Assembly: GCA_014529385.2 (NCBI GenBank)
Contig: CM043952.1
Coordinates: forward strand, 58,614,119-58,678,118
Direction of reading: 5' to 3'
Origin: Adiantum capillus-veneris
Taxonomy: Eukaryota > Streptophyta > Polypodiopsida > Polypodiales > Pteridaceae
Length of the DNA stretch: 64,000 nucleotides
Shown here piece after piece: positions 33,561 through 45,300 of the stretch (position 1 is the first letter of the stretch; the number at the start of each line of letters is the position of its first letter). The notes beneath the pieces are model-generated. The model was not told the DNA's origin and searched no databases. It saw only the letters and a list, made by a program, of their open reading frames with translations. The translations under genes and the position numbers were made by a program.

Positions 33561-35175
33561 TTCTCCACTCATCATCCCCACCTCTCTCACCACTCGTCTC
33601 TGCACCCTACTCACCTTCTCCTCAACCTTGAAGAATAAGAGAAACCATGGTGAACTCATACCTCCCACACACAATTCCATTCCAAAATTGACCACCTAGT
33701 CTCATTTTTCCTCCTCCAAATTACCCATATCTATCAAAAAAACCACAAAATTCAGCCTCTTCTCTTAAAAGACAGCATCATGGTGGTTGATTACTCAGCT
33801 TCAATTACCTTGTCTCTCAAGAAAGGTCAAGAGTGGAGAAAAAATGTACCATCAAAGCTAGTGGACAGTCAACAAGCATCAAAATTGGCCCTACTCAAGA
33901 CACTTGAAGCATCAACCTTGTAAGAAATCCACCTTTTCTTACCTCTTAAGAGTTTTTCTTTCTTATTTGTATCCTACATGGATACTCCCATTGTAAATAT
34001 CCAACTCCATTTGTAAATTAATACTAACTCTACTAACACTAACCCACTATGAAAAGTCCTATCACCTCCATTTCTCTCCTCTCTCTTTCCCCACCAATTT
34101 CTTGATAATTCCAAGCAAAATAAATTAGATAAATTGCTGAAAATCCAACCCAACCATGGTTAGAGGAGTAACCCTAGCCTTCAAAATTGCTATAAAAGGA
34201 GGGTGTAGCTAGCACAAAAAGGGGGGGAGAAGAAAGAGCACTATGCTATAGCTTGAGAAGCCAAGCTCAACCTCTTGAGAAGGAGCTCTTGAGTGGAATC
34301 TCATTGGCATTAGGCATATGTATGTGTTGTATTAGGGGTGATTAGCAAGGGAACTCTATGCCATTGTAAGAGAGAGTGATCATTAAATTGAGAGTTGGAA
34401 ATCTATCATTTCTCCTACTAGAGTAAGCCCAACATTTGCTGAATCAAGAAGGGTGAATTTGGACTAAGCATGGATACCTTGTCTCCCTTCCAACGTGAAG
34501 TCATGGACAATAATGATGTGTAAGTGTCTTGGTGTTTTATTTAAGTTCTTGATAGCTTGTCTCCGGGTATTGTTATCAATTTAGCCATAAATCCCACATG
34601 CTGTAAGAGGGCGACAGGGTGGAGAGGACTCCCCTGGCCTTAAGACAGTGATTGGGGTGGCTTTTTTCTTGTGATGTGTTGTGGTGTAATTTACTCAGGC
34701 TATGTTGAACAAATACTAATCTCACTTTGATTGGTCATGACAGATTTGTAAGAAGGCATTAGTGCAACAAGCACCCCCTTCCCCCTTCTCTTTCTTTCTT
34801 ACATATATATATTTATGTTTGCTTGATCATTAACGATACACTTCAAAGCAGCCCGAGCACCATCTCTCTCTCTCTCTCTCTCTCGTGTTTTAGTGTGTGA
34901 GAGTGTTCCATTGGTGTTAGGGTTAGTATAAATTTCTTTCTTGTTTGTGGGTTGCTCTAACGATTCTCCTCTTTTGCGTCCTAGTTCGCTCTTAAACTAG
35001 GTGGTGCCCCTTGTGTAGGTGGGATTTGGCTGGGGGTTTGTTGTTTTGGTTTGTGTTGTGGTTTACCCCAGCCCCATTGAGCAGCACGGGAGCCTTGAAG
35101 GGTGTCTAGAGGTTGCTCTTCTTGTTGCCCGCCCCGGACTGCTTCACTATCTACTTGTGTTGGCATTTATGCTCG
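33561..35175. other. Non-coding, LTR-like region
   Basis: No coding frame is recognised. It has a strong plus-strand TATA box, GCTATAAAAGGAGGG, at 34189-34203, followed by a purine-rich GGGGGGGAGAAGAAAGAG, and a CT microsatellite at about 34865-34884. This could be an LTR of the Gypsy whose protease lies just upstream on the plus strand, but no second copy was found to prove it. Confidence 0.4.
34190..34198 (+). promoter_or_regulatory. TATA box candidate
   Basis: TATAAAAGGAGGG in a region without coding sequence, downstream of a Gypsy fragment of the same orientation. Confidence 0.4.
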
Positions 35176-35870
35176 TTAACAAGCATCACACCTTTGAACA
35201 TATTCTTTGGCATCTGCAAAAAGTGTTGGAACCATATGCCTACCATCAAGATCGGCGCTTGTGGTGGTCTCACTAGAAAAGTGACCTCCAACTAATTTAG
35301 CATGTGCTTGTTCTATAATTGAAATATACTCGTTTTCATTTGCACAAAGACGCAAATGTTGATCTTTACCTCTCCGATACAATTGGTTCCCAATAAGAGC
35401 ATAGTCTCTTGCTTCAGTTTCAATTTCTCTTTGACGGTGTTTACTCATATTCTTAGGAAATGTTCGGATTGATAAGTAAGTAACCAGATAGTTACTCCAC
35501 TTAGGAACAGGTGACATTTGAAACAATGTTACATGAGATATGGGTGTTTGTTTTTGACATTGAGAGCAATCCTTTATAAAAGATCGAACATCTCTCCTCA
35601 TAGTCGGCCAAAATACTCCAAGTCTCAAGACTCATTGCTAGTTTGGTCTTCCACAATGTGAAGTCCTACTATGGTAACACGTGCTTGACTTAGGTATTGT
35701 TCTTTTTCTTCAGGATTAATGCATAAGAGAAATATCCCTTCCCGATTTCTTTTGTATAGCCTACCAACTAGTTATTGATACATAGCTAATTGCTCGATTA
35801 ATCCAATTGTGATAGGAAGTGGTATTTTTGAATCCACTTGAGCTATTGTCATCAATGACACAATGTTTTC
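35176..35870 (-). pseudogene. Gypsy F integrase N-terminus with two H2C2 motifs
   Basis: Two successive zinc-binding-like blocks occur. The first, broken by a stop, has LVGRLYKRNREGIFLLC then GVFWPTMRRDVRSFIKDCSQC. The second, in the open frame from 35628, has YALIGNQLYRRGKDQHLRLC, KLVGGHFSSETTT and PTLFADAKEYVQRCDAC. Between them lies TPISHVTLFQMSPVPKWSNY and a basic linker. A normal Gypsy integrase has a single H2C2 unit. The sequence breaks immediately after the last Cys. Confidence 0.8.
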
Positions 35871-35876
35871 TGACCA

Positions 35877-36493
35877 TCAAGGTATCATTTCCACGGAGAA
35901 CAAATCGGCATCTGGTAGATCATCTTCTACCCCTTTAGGTGATTTCCCTGAAATAATACTTGACAAATGATTTACTTGTTGATGTGTAGTGCCCTTTTTT
36001 ACATCCACATTGCAATCAAATTCCAGAAGAATGATGAACCATTTCACTATTCTTCCTGTGTTGCATGGCTTGTTGACCAAATACAACAAAGCTTGGTGGT
36101 CCATAAAGAACACAAACTTGTTGGATAATAGGTAATGTCTATACTTTTTAATGTCATAGATCATTACTAATATTTCCCTTTCGGTGGTGGTGTAATTCTT
36201 TTTCTCCATGTTGAATTGCCGGCTAGCATAAGAAATAGGGAAGTCAATTTTCCATCTCCCGGTTGAGCTAGTATACAACCGATAGCAAAATTGGAAGCAT
36301 ATACATGTACATGGAATACCTTATTCCAATCTGGTGCTTTCAATATTGGAGCTAAGGTGAGAGCTTGATTAAGCTTCATGAAGGATTCTTCACATGTCTC
36401 TGTCCATTCAAAGTGTGTAATCAAGCTATACATGGGTTTTGCAATTATAGCGTACATGTAAATGAACCGTCGATAATATCCACAATGCCTCAT
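35877..36493 (-). pseudogene. Gypsy F RNase H domain
   Basis: The frame from 36493 gives RHCGYYRRFI, ALTLAPILKAPDWNKVFHVH and YASNFAIGCILAQ, the start of the RT-type RNase H where the first catalytic Asp is expected (reads YAS instead of DAS). After a frameshift, the frame ending at 35877 gives FPISYASRQFNMEKKNYTTT, EREILVMIYDIKKYRHYLL, FFMDHQALLYLVNKP and the DVKKGTTHQQVNHLSSI block. It directly follows the RT. Confidence 0.88.
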
Positions 36494-37250
36494 GAAGGCT
36501 TGTACCCCTTTACTATTGTTGGTCTAGGCAAATCAACAATGACATGAATCTTCTCAATATCAGTAGCTATGACATTTTTAGACACTATATGTCCAATAAA
36601 TTTTCCTTGTCCTCCCATGAATGTGCACTTTTTCAGGATTTAAGCAAATCCTATAAAGTCTACACTTTTTGAATACCTTTTTGAGGTGTTCAAAATGATT
36701 AGCCCGGATTGATGAATGTATGCATAGATCATCCATATATACTTTCAAGAATTTCCTAAGATATTCTTTGAAAGCATGGCTTATCAGCTTTTAAAACGTG
36801 GCTGGAGCATTAGTTAACCCAAATGGCATAATTGAATAGGAAAATATACCCCATTCTGTTGCAAAAGCATTTTTATGCTGATCTTTTAGGTCAACCAAAA
36901 GTTGATTGTATCCCGAAAAGCCGTCTAAGAAGCTGTAAGCATCTTTTCCTAAAACTCGTTCTAAAACATGCTTAGTTATCGGAAGAGGAAAGTTGTCTCT
37001 AATGGTAGTTGTATTCACCTTTTTGAGATTAACACACACTCGTAATTTTCCATTCTTCTTGGGTACTACCACAATTGGAGACACCCAATTTGTGTGTTCA
37101 ATTTCGTAAATGAATTAGGCTTCCTTTGTTTTTCAATCTCTTTTTTTATCTTCCTGGGAAATGTTTTGTTATACATGTATGGTCTCTGTCTACTTGGCTT
37201 TGCATCATCTCTCATGGGTATGGTATGTTGATAGATTTCTGGATCAACAC
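36494..37250 (-). pseudogene. Gypsy F reverse transcriptase
   Basis: The open frame 37084-36791 has SPIVVVPKKNGKLRVCVNLK, FPLPITKHVLERVLG, YSFLDGFSGYNQL and IMPFGLTNAPATF, the classic Gypsy RT blocks. After a stop at 36791 it continues with FKEYLRKFLKVYMDDLCIHS; the YMDD codons occupy 36728-36739. An upstream piece, in another frame, carries QHTIPMRDDAKPSRQRPYMY. The catalytic box is intact but frameshifts break the protein. Confidence 0.9.
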
Positions 37251-37284
37251 CCTTCAGATCCTTGTAAAACCAAACAAAGATATC

Positions 37285-37581
37285 TTAGTATTCCTTTAAC
37301 AAGCTCGGCAAAATCTTTTCTTCTTCTTCTGTTAGGTCATTTTCAATGTAAGCAGGTCTAGGCTCTTCTTGTGGTTCAGTTAAGTCTATTCTTTTAGCGT
37401 TTTCAAGTCCTTCATAAGACTCCCCCTGTTTCCATAGTTCCCCAACAGATTGTTCGACTATAATTTTCCTATCTTGGAGAGTATAATTTTTGTAATGGGA
37501 TGGAACATGCATTACATGCTTACCATCCTCTTCCGTGGTTTCGATTTCGGTTGTGTATATCTCCTTTAGAGCTTTTTTCAA
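37285..37581 (-). pseudogene. Gypsy F spacer between protease and RT
   Basis: A 98-codon acidic frame with DLTEPQEEPRPAYIENDLTE and EEEKILPSLLKEY. Such a stretch commonly precedes RT, where it leads into the DIF.W..(D/E)L.G block, here in another frame. No catalytic role is expected. Confidence 0.7.
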
Positions 37582-37689
37582 CTCTTGATATTTGTTTTCC
37601 GCTCAACTCGTGTCATGGGTGGTTTCTTATCCTGTGGGTTTGCTTGAGTATCCTTGCTTGTTTTTCTCGATGTTTGAGACATTTTTGAT

Positions 37690-38720
37690 TTTTTTTTTGA
37701 AGGATATCTGCCAGCTATTTTGTCCTTGACACAATCATTTGCATCTGTCTACATTAGGAATTGTGTTCTACTGGAGACTGATGGCATAGGTCGTGTTTTC
37801 ACAATTATAGTGTCTCTTTTTTGTCTATTTTCTTGATTTTTGGTTTGTAAAGTTAAAAAAATTTTCCTCCCCTCCTTTCAAGAGTAGCTTAGCTCTCATG
37901 TACTCTTCTTCTGACCCCGAACCTTTTGAGGTAGCTAAGTGTTCATCTAACTCATCAGCTGCATCGTAATAGAGGAGTAAAAAGACTTGTTGAGATTTCA
38001 TTAAGTCCTTGGGTTCCTCATCTTCGTCTTCAATGTTGAGGATTGAAATCATTTGGATGGGAATTATGTCGTAGACATCCTTATTGAAAAATTGAGTAGG
38101 CATAGATGTATTCACACATACATCCATTGTTGCTAAAATCTGAGTCCACTCGAATGGCTCAAACAAATGCTCTGAAAAAGGGTTCAGGTACATAGGCTTT
38201 GTTTATGCAGTCCCTTTCTAGGATACATTCTTCTCGTCTTAAGCTTCTGTTTTTTGAAGTTCAAAACATCCAAATAGGAGTGTCTTTGTTTAACCAGGAT
38301 GGAAGTTTAGTTTCAGCCAAAGAGACTGAATCAAACTCTTGGATGAATGTTTTCAAGACATCTCTATAAGTATGATCTTTTAGATTGACTCTTCTTATAG
38401 ATCCCACTTCCTTCAAGTACAGATAATTGTTTCCTCAATCTTGGATAAGTTGTACCTGTCGTATGAAAGGTCTTCCCAATATGATTTCATAGTTGAGTTT
38501 TTTCCCAAAGTTTACTATGGCAAAAGTGTGTTGATATTCAATTCCATAGGATTGACTATCACTTTTTCAAGCAGCCCTAATGGTCTCTCAATGTGTCCGT
38601 CAGCCACCTGTAATTTCATTCGAGTTTTTCTAAGCTGGCTGTCCCCAAGATTCCCATACTGCTTTAGTGGCTATGGCTATGCCAGCTCCACTATCTAGTG
38701 TCGCCATGGTTTCAATTTCA
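37690..38720 (-). pseudogene. Gypsy F protease and following spacer
   Basis: Near 38680-38710 the minus strand reads MATLDSGAGIAIATK, giving the retropepsin active site Asp-Ser-Gly. Further on, NYEIILGRPFIRQ (about 38470) supplies the second conserved ILGRP motif. The acidic frame 38193-37825 (PIQMISILNIEDEDEEPKDL) lies between protease and RT. Several stops and frameshifts occur. The size and position are normal for the family. Confidence 0.75.
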
Positions 38721-38868
38721 TTATATTTCACTGGGAGGGGGTGTTTCCTTCCTCTCCTTCATAATATTCTCCAACTTTGTTCATGGGAACAGATCGAATC
38801 TCTTTGTTGTCCATTTCATTTTTCAAAATTTCAAATTTTTTTGAGATTAATCCAATTATCCCCACCTT

Positions 38869-39345
38869 CTATAGGGTTTTCTGTAAATCATTCCATAAGT
38901 ATGGTCTGAGTTTTAATATTTTTCCCAAGGTAAGAGTGCATTGGATGGGTGTAGACATGCTCAAATAAATGTTGTCTACTTCTAGGGTCTGTTCAGCTCT
39001 TTTTACTTGAGTGGTCTTACACACGATGGTTTCATCTTCGTTATCTCCCAAGTAAGAAGGTAATGTTTTCAAGGTCAATGGTTTTGACATTCCTAAAGTT
39101 TTTGATCCGTAATCCCCGTACATGGATTGTACATCCATGTTCATATCAGAAGGTAGGTTATCCAACCATACTTCCTCTATAGGAGCTGACTTTAGATTTA
39201 GACTCCCATCATTGATCTCTCTCACTTTTTTCCATAAGTGTCTTAGCCAGCCTTCCTCTACGAATGGAATTCCGTCTAAGGCATCTTCACTGTCCTGCAC
39301 TATAAGCTCTCGTTCTTTTGTCTCAAGGTGGGGTTCTGCCACCAC
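38869..39345 (-). pseudogene. Gypsy F region between gag and protease
   Basis: A 158-codon frame (HLETKERELIVQDSEDALDG, EEVWLDNLPSDMNMDVQ). I recognise no domain. Its position between the zinc knuckles and protease, and its continuity with both, indicate part of the gag-pol polyprotein. Confidence 0.6.
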
Positions 39346-39537
39346 ATCAGATTTTTCTTAAGTGTCTCTTACCACAAGTTCCTCAGGTTTTGCAATACTT
39401 TTAAGCTTGGGTTTTTGTTTTTCCAGAAGTTCTTGCGTGATTCTTACTAGATTTTGATAAGCTTCCAGCTTGGCTGCTTCCATGTCTGGAGAAGGATAGT
39501 TTTTCCATTTGTTTTCCATGTTTTGGCCTGATTTAAT

Positions 39538-40755
39538 TCATGCTTGATAGGCTGCCAAGGCGTAATTAATAGGCTCAAAAATTTTATCAACAAGAATGGA
39601 TCCTCCAGATTTCACGGTTGTTTCAATTCCAGTTTCTTTTAACTTTTCCTGGAATAGCTTCTTTGCTTTCTCCTCTATTTCAACCCGTTGTTTTTGTTTT
39701 CTCATCTCATATCTTTTGCTTCTAGTCCTTTTGATTCTTTTAGAGGAAAATTTCGTATTTTTTGAATCATCAGAGAAGTTGTGTTTCTTTTTGTTTAATT
39801 GGGCTCTAGTGATTACCTTGATTGGAGCAATTGTTTCACTGTCTGATGAGCTACTAGGTATCACTTGGACTATGTTTACTATGATTTTACCCTTGTTCAA
39901 AGGATTTTTAGGACAATCTTCCGAAAAGTGTCCTTCCTTTTTGCAACATTGTATGCAATAGGCTTCAATTGGTTTGAGGTTTTTGGCAGGCTCTGGACAT
40001 TCATTTTTCCAATGATCAGCAGCACCATAGTTATGACAGTTTCCTGTTCTTGGTTTCATCATGGGTCTTACCATGCGAGGTCTAACACCTTGATTAGCTA
40101 TATAATACATTGGTGCGAGCTCTATTGGAGCATAAGTCACGGGTTCCTCCATTGGTGGTGGATGTGAACTATACCAATCACCTTCTACCATTACTATAGG
40201 TGGACTAGGCTTTGGATAAGGTGTAACATGCACTAATGCTTGTTCATCTATGACTCCTTCAGAGTGCATGTACTTTACAAGCACTGCATTATGTCCTGTA
40301 TATGGAGGTTGTTGTTGCAACACGGGTTGAGGTCTTTCCATACCCATTGGTGGTCTTTGAGCTTGGGCCATATTAGGCTGATATCTGTACATGGGTTGTC
40401 TTTGTGGCCTCATGGGTACGTATTGGACATTCCCATCATATTTTGGTCTGAAGTGGCACTCGTGTGTCTCATGGTTGGTCCATTTACCCTCGATTGCACA
40501 CCATTTTTGTGGCCTAATTGGTTGTCCCTGTGGAGGTATCCCTTGTGTTGGTCCCCTCGTAGGTGCTTCTTGCATGTTGTTCATCATATCGTTCATCATT
40601 TTAAGCATATCTTCTATGACTGAGATTGGTGCTGCAGCAACCATCCCCACTTGTGCTAGTTTAGTGGATGCTGTTTTCTCACTTTGGTTATCCTTAGGGA
40701 CATCTTCTTCGGTGAAAATTTTGCAATTGTCTCCTAAGTCAATATCATCTGACAC
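39538..40755 (-). pseudogene. Gypsy F gag C-terminal part with zinc knuckles
   Basis: A 405-codon open frame. It starts in an acidic stretch, passes a Gln/Pro/Met-rich section (MRPQRQPMYRYQPNMAQAQR), and has two CCHC-like knuckles: NCHNYGAADHWKNECPEP, with the second Cys replaced by Tyr, and YCIQCCKKEGHFSEDCP. A strongly basic segment (FSSKRIKRTRSKRYEMRKQK) follows, as expected for RNA binding. The real protein would begin upstream in the 41137 frame; a frameshift near 40750 separates them. Confidence 0.85.
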
Positions 40756-41240
40756 ACGCTTCTAGGGTTGTATGCTTTTTACTATAGAGTATAGCATGAA
40801 GTTCTTTGTTTAGCAGTCCCTCCAGAAACAAAGATACAAGTCGTTCTTCTACAGGTATCTCTAGCTCTGGGCATCTGGCAATGTATTTTTTCATTCGAGT
40901 TTCACAATCCCTAACAGACTCACCATGTTTCTGTTTAAAGCTGTAGATTTGAGCTACTCTATTATGTTTGATCCCCGTTTTAGAACAAGCAGCTACAAAT
41001 CCTTGAGCTAATGTGTTCAAGTCCTTGATTGACCTTGGTAGAATGTTTTGGAACCATGTCAATGATTTTTCTTCTAATGTCATTTCAAACCCCTCAAATT
41101 GAGTATGAAAATTGAATCTACGCTTTGCTCTTAGCACTTGCTTAAAGCTTGCTAAGTGGTCATATGGATCCTATGATCCACTATATTTTCTGACCCATTT
41201 TTGAAAATCAGCTGGTCCGACGCGTTTGTTTGGTTCAACT
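40745..41240 (-). pseudogene. Gypsy F gag, Retrotrans_gag domain
   Basis: Contains YDHLASFKQVLRAKRRFN, TLEEKSLTWFQNILPRSIKD, LAQGFVAACSKTG, QKHGESVRDCETRMKKY and EERLVSLFLEGLLNKEL. This is the W.......P.SI..W..L...F...F pattern of the Retrotrans_gag family (PF03732). The open frame starts at 41137, but coding similarity extends upstream in the same frame to about 41240 past a stop. Confidence 0.85.
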
Positions 41241-41303
41241 CCATGTATTTTGGCACTTGGTCCTGTTCAGAGTCCTTCAAACTAGTCTGTTGGAAATAGT
41301 GAC

Positions 41304-41858
41304 TCATGTAGCTTGGATTAGCCTTAGTGTCACCCGGTTTTCTTCGTGATGAGGTGGTTCTGGTTTCTTCACATTACTCTCAGATGATCTCTCACAGTGT
41401 TCATCTCTTGGAATTGTCTCTGGTCCTTGTCCCAATATCCAATCATGTATGGAATACCCTTGGTATTTCGTTTGTTCTACCTCCTTAGAAGTCATCATAA
41501 CAAAGTTGTTATTATAACAATCCCTAAATAGGTAAGTTGGTAGGTCCGCTGATTCCTTATCGTTGATCTTGAAGATATAGATGATCTTCATGGCCGTTAG
41601 TTGTCCTGGTTTGGCATGAGAAGTCCACAGAAGATCTTTTATGTTTCTATCTTCCCAACAATAGACTCCGATCCTAGGATTATCCGTACTAAGCCGTTTC
41701 AAAGGCTTTAAATCTACTTGATCACATCCCTCAAATTCTAAAGTTGGTGGTCCTTCTTTTGCTGACATATCTGGGATTATGGTGTTTACTTCTAACCCCC
41801 ATTTGTCTATCATGTCAGGGTTTTTGACTTGTAAATACTGAGTTCTGTTTTGATCCAT
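41304..41858 (-). pseudogene. Gypsy F gag N-terminal region
   Basis: A 184-codon open frame from MDQNRTQYLQVKN to RVTLRLIQAT. I recognise no domain. It contains IGVYCWEDRNIKDLLWTS and YSIHDWILGQGPE and ends shortly before the Retrotrans_gag block in another frame. The start at 41858 is the first Met of the frame; a leader of over 2 kb precedes it. Confidence 0.6.
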
Positions 41859-42420
41859 GTATATTTTTTCTTGTTTGTTTTCCCTAATCTCTTCTTTGAA
41901 CTCAATACCATGGTCATCAATGCAAATAGCATACTCCTCGTTAGGGTCAAAGTAAACCTCGGCTCCATGATGGTTAGTCTTGTAAAAAGATAGTATATGC
42001 TTATAGCGCAGAAGACATTTCGGATGTTGAATTTGAAAAAGTGTCTACGACTTCTTCAAGAATTGTGTGCAAAGAATTGTCTTGATTCACGCTTTCTTTG
42101 GTGGATACTCTACTGGAGGTTTCTTCGAGTATACCCTGATTTCCTAGTACACAACCAAATCTAAGGTTCATATAGACTTATGAAGCCCTGGATAGAGTAC
42201 TGAACTTTGGATTGACTTGTCGTCAATTTCCACTTGATTCGATTGCGACTTTCTGTCAAGCCACTGATTTCTTGTCTACAACCTGATTCCTGTATTAATT
42301 TGATCAAGTTAGCTATTCTTCTATAAAGACAGTAGAGTTTTTGCTTCTCACGTGATAAGTCTATATGTGTCACTTCAAATCGAGCTATGGGAGCCAAAAT
42401 TTGACTTAGCAAAAAAAATC
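41859..42420 (-). other. Gypsy F leader, gag-proximal part
   Basis: A short frame at 42412-42161 (83 codons) resembles no known family. Otherwise stops occur in all frames. Confidence 0.4.
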
Positions 42421-43620
42421 AAAGGTTTGATCTGCAACTTGGAAACTAAGTGTACATGTATCAATTTTGATCCGATTGAATCCAAAATTGCCCGGTGGCT
42501 TTATATTATGTTGATCTAACATTGTATAAGTTCAAAAGTCAAAATTGAATTCTCTGGATAGCAGAAGTAAATAATCGCGATTATTTACTTTTATCAATTT
42601 TTTGTACGTTTTCGATTGTTTGGCAAGTATACAACTTGTTAAAGTCCCTGGACAAGTTTCAACAAGTTTGGACAAAATCTGATCAAGTTTATCAACTGTT
42701 TTGTGTCCGTAGAGTCTGATTTTGAGAATTTGGCTTAAGTCTCACTTTTGTGATCCAAATTTCACCAAATTGATTAGTGAGGTCTAATTGATATGCTTGA
42801 CCTTGTGGTATACTCAAATTTGCAAAATCATCAAGTTTTGAAGCAGATATAAATAATCGCCATTATTTACTCAAGCTATAATTGTGCAACCTTTTGTCCC
42901 AACTTTAACACAGATCTATTAAGAACCTTAAGTTAAGGTCACTAGCCAAGTTTTATCAAGTTTGACAATTTTTTTGTCAAATGCTCATCAATTATCTGTC
43001 CGTAGACTAACTTTCAATTTTAGTCACAATTTTCAATCTAGTGATCCAAATCTTATCAAATTTGGTTTATGGGCTTATTACAACATGGTAAAACTAGTGG
43101 TATGCTGACTTGACCAAAAAAGTTGAAGAATTGAGCAGATATAGATAATCACGATCATTTACTACTGACAAATTTTTACATTTTTTTGGTCAACTGAGCA
43201 TGTACACATGTTTATCACATCAATATAAGCCTATAAATCAATTTTCAACAAGTTTGAACAAATTTTCCCCAATTTACACTCAAGATTCAAAAAGTCAGTA
43301 TAAACTTTAGTTTTTACCCAGTTTTTTGCCAATTTAGTGATACAAATACCTTGGGCCTTTACAAAAGTTGTTTGTACACATGCATTGAATCAATGGTATG
43401 AACCTTGGTCAATTTAGAGTAGAAAGTTAATAATCGTGATTATTAACTTCAGGCTTGAAATGAACTATTTTTTGCAATTTTTTCAAGGACAATCTTTATA
43501 TGACCTATTTTAAGCCTATGAATAAAGTCAAAACTTAATTTGGCCTAAAATGTCAAGAAAAATTAAATAATCTGAGTTTTGGTCAACTCTTGAAATTTTT
43601 ACCTTAAAGTGTCTTTGAGC
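42420..43620. repeat. Four diverged ~285-bp tandem repeats with palindromic cores
   Basis: Palindromic AATAATCG/CGATTATT cores are centred near 42576, 42860, 43151 and 43437, giving spacings of about 283, 292 and 285 bp. The first is a perfect 26-bp palindrome (42564-42589, half-site AAGTAAATAATCG); the fourth (43424-43449) has one central mismatch; the second and third are more worn. Intervening segments share phrases such as CAAGTTT.ACAA, GTCCGTAGA and GTGATCCAAAT. The array lies in the leader between the primer site and gag. It has no coding capacity. Confidence 0.8.
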
Positions 43621-44107
43621 TTATCAACTGGTTCAAACAAATATTACGCTTACTCTCCAATCGGATTGAGTGGTTTTGAGTCTTTTCTAGTCGTAGGCCT
43701 GAAATTATACAACTTCCAATAACAACTCACACTTGATTCTTTCAGCGAGAGAAATGTTCTGAAATCCACCTCGGATTCTACTTACCTTACTCCTAGACTC
43801 TCATGCAATGGGGTTGTGGAAAGTGTCCACAAACACTCGTTTTCTTGTGTTTTATGTTTTTCTAAGCACTGATCTTAAGACTTGTTCCTTCTACCAATCA
43901 TTCTCAAAATCCTAATCTATTTCTACAATCCTACAATCCTAAAGGTACTCAGCAAGTACAATTACTTACAAGCTACCTCTGCACAGCAAGAGATGACAAT
44001 CTTAAGCTATGCGGTTTCTAAAAGAAGGTTTTACTTTAGGTGAACCTAGAGGAAGTTAATGGATAACTTCACAAGATACTCATGTTTTTTCCTAGTTTAG
44101 GTCTCTT
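43621..44107 (-). other. Gypsy F leader, LTR-proximal part
   Basis: No coding frame. It lies between the repeat array and the primer site. Confidence 0.5.
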
Positions 44108-44128
44108 CGATCCTCGACAGTGGCGCCA
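44108..44128 (-). other. Gypsy F primer binding site, tRNA-Asp-like
   Basis: The minus strand reads TGGCGCCACTGTCGAGGATC (plus a final G). This matches 17 of 21 bases of the tRNA-Asp-type site TGGCGCCGTTGCCGGGGATC(G) used by many plant Gypsy elements. Two bases separate it from an LTR ending GCATCCCACA. Confidence 0.78.
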
Positions 44129-44130
44129 AA

Positions 44131-44698
44131 TGTGGGATGCATGTCTAACCTCACAATCCTATCTTATTGTAGTATTAGCGAGAACCACGATTAATTTGTC
44201 AAACCATGCGATGAATCTGACTCGACTAGTGCATAGAGGCTACAAGAGGTTTTCAATCTCTTGGAAAACAACTAACGACCCGCATCTAACTCAGGCTACA
44301 CTCAAGTGACTGAAATCACCAAAAGCTAATCGCTCATCAACAAACAAATCACATCCGTTACATCATCAAATGACATCCAAATGTAATGAAACTTATATGA
44401 CAAGTTTATAAGACCTAAGCACACATGCGTATAGTCTCAAACCCCACTTTTGGTCAAGTTCCAAAATTGCAATTATTAACAGCAGTGGATTTTTGACCTA
44501 GTCATTTTCGACCCTGAATGCATCTAAAATCTTAGCAATGATGCCCCAATACCCGCCTATGCTTAGTTTTTTATTTAAAAGTGTAACTTCCTAGTTATGA
44601 TGAAATTAGGCCGCGGGTGGACAAGGCCAAAAGCTACAAAATACTATGAACTGCTTACGTCAATACGTAGATCTCTTACCTGCGATTGCAATGCAACA
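44131..44698 (-). repeat. Probable Gypsy F 5' LTR
   Basis: The inner end is well placed by the primer site (minus strand ends ATGCATCCCACA). The outer end is uncertain; a TGTTGCATTGCAATCG at 44698 would give a 568-bp LTR with TGT...ACA ends. No second LTR copy exists in the window to confirm it. No gene inside. Confidence 0.45.
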
Positions 44699-45161
44699 AA
44701 CGCAATTGCAATGTGAAAATCGGGGAGGGAGTAAGAAGCGCGAGAAGGAGAGGAGTGAGCGCCGTTAGCTCACGCTGTGTATTTCTTATTAAAAAACTTA
44801 TAAAAAAACTTACAAAAATTGGCTTTTAGACCTTACCCAATAGCAGATGAATGTATGTATATCCAAGAAGGTTTGGGGAACTCTTGTGGCACCCACTCAT
44901 CATCTATACCTCTTGTGTTGTGGCATGCAACTGCTGTGACCTCATCCTTTGGCCGCCCTTGAGGAATAGAGCTGGCCATGGGTGAACAAAGAAGATTAGG
45001 AGGAGGACCTTGCTTGTTGCTACAATGTAGGTAAGAGAAAGTGAATGACTTGTCTTTGTGTGCCAATGGAAGGTGGTAGTTATCGAGGGGGGGAGAAGTG
45101 TTGTGGAAATTGAGATAGGAGAAGGTGGATAACCCTTGCTTGGCGTGGCAATGGGAGGTGG
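44699..45161. other. No gene seen
   Basis: Flank between the Gypsy F LTR and Copia E. A 77-codon minus-strand frame (45066-44833) is present but shows nothing recognisable. Confidence 0.5.
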
Positions 45162-45300
45162 TGTTGGAACTATATATGGTTCACTCTACTCAACTTGGTT
45201 CACTTATATATTTGTATCTTGTTCTCAATATGAATCAGTATTTGGGAGCGTACATGGTGTGTCTTTATCTCATCTCTCTCTTTCTCTCTACATCTCAACA
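45162..45300 (+). repeat. Copia E 5' LTR (139 bp)
   Basis: Starts TGTTGGAACTATATATGG and ends CTACATCTCAACA. It is very short for a Copia LTR but is matched by the 3' LTR. Confidence 0.92.

Larger units (their letters stand above)
35176..44700 (-). mobile_element. Ty3/Gypsy element 'F', 3'-truncated
   Basis: Minus-strand order: probable 5' LTR (down to 44131), primer site (44108-44128), repeat-rich leader, gag with zinc knuckles, protease, RT, RNase H and integrase zinc-binding motifs. This is the normal Ty3/Gypsy order. Coding sequence ends at 35176, right after the zinc-binding Cys pair, so the integrase core, 3' LTR and polypurine tract are missing. Frameshifts separate most domains. Confidence 0.88.

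Noticed and set aside
42161-42412. 83-codon minus-strand frame as a gag start
   Set aside because: It has no similarity to gag and is separated from the gag frame by stops; it is treated as leader.
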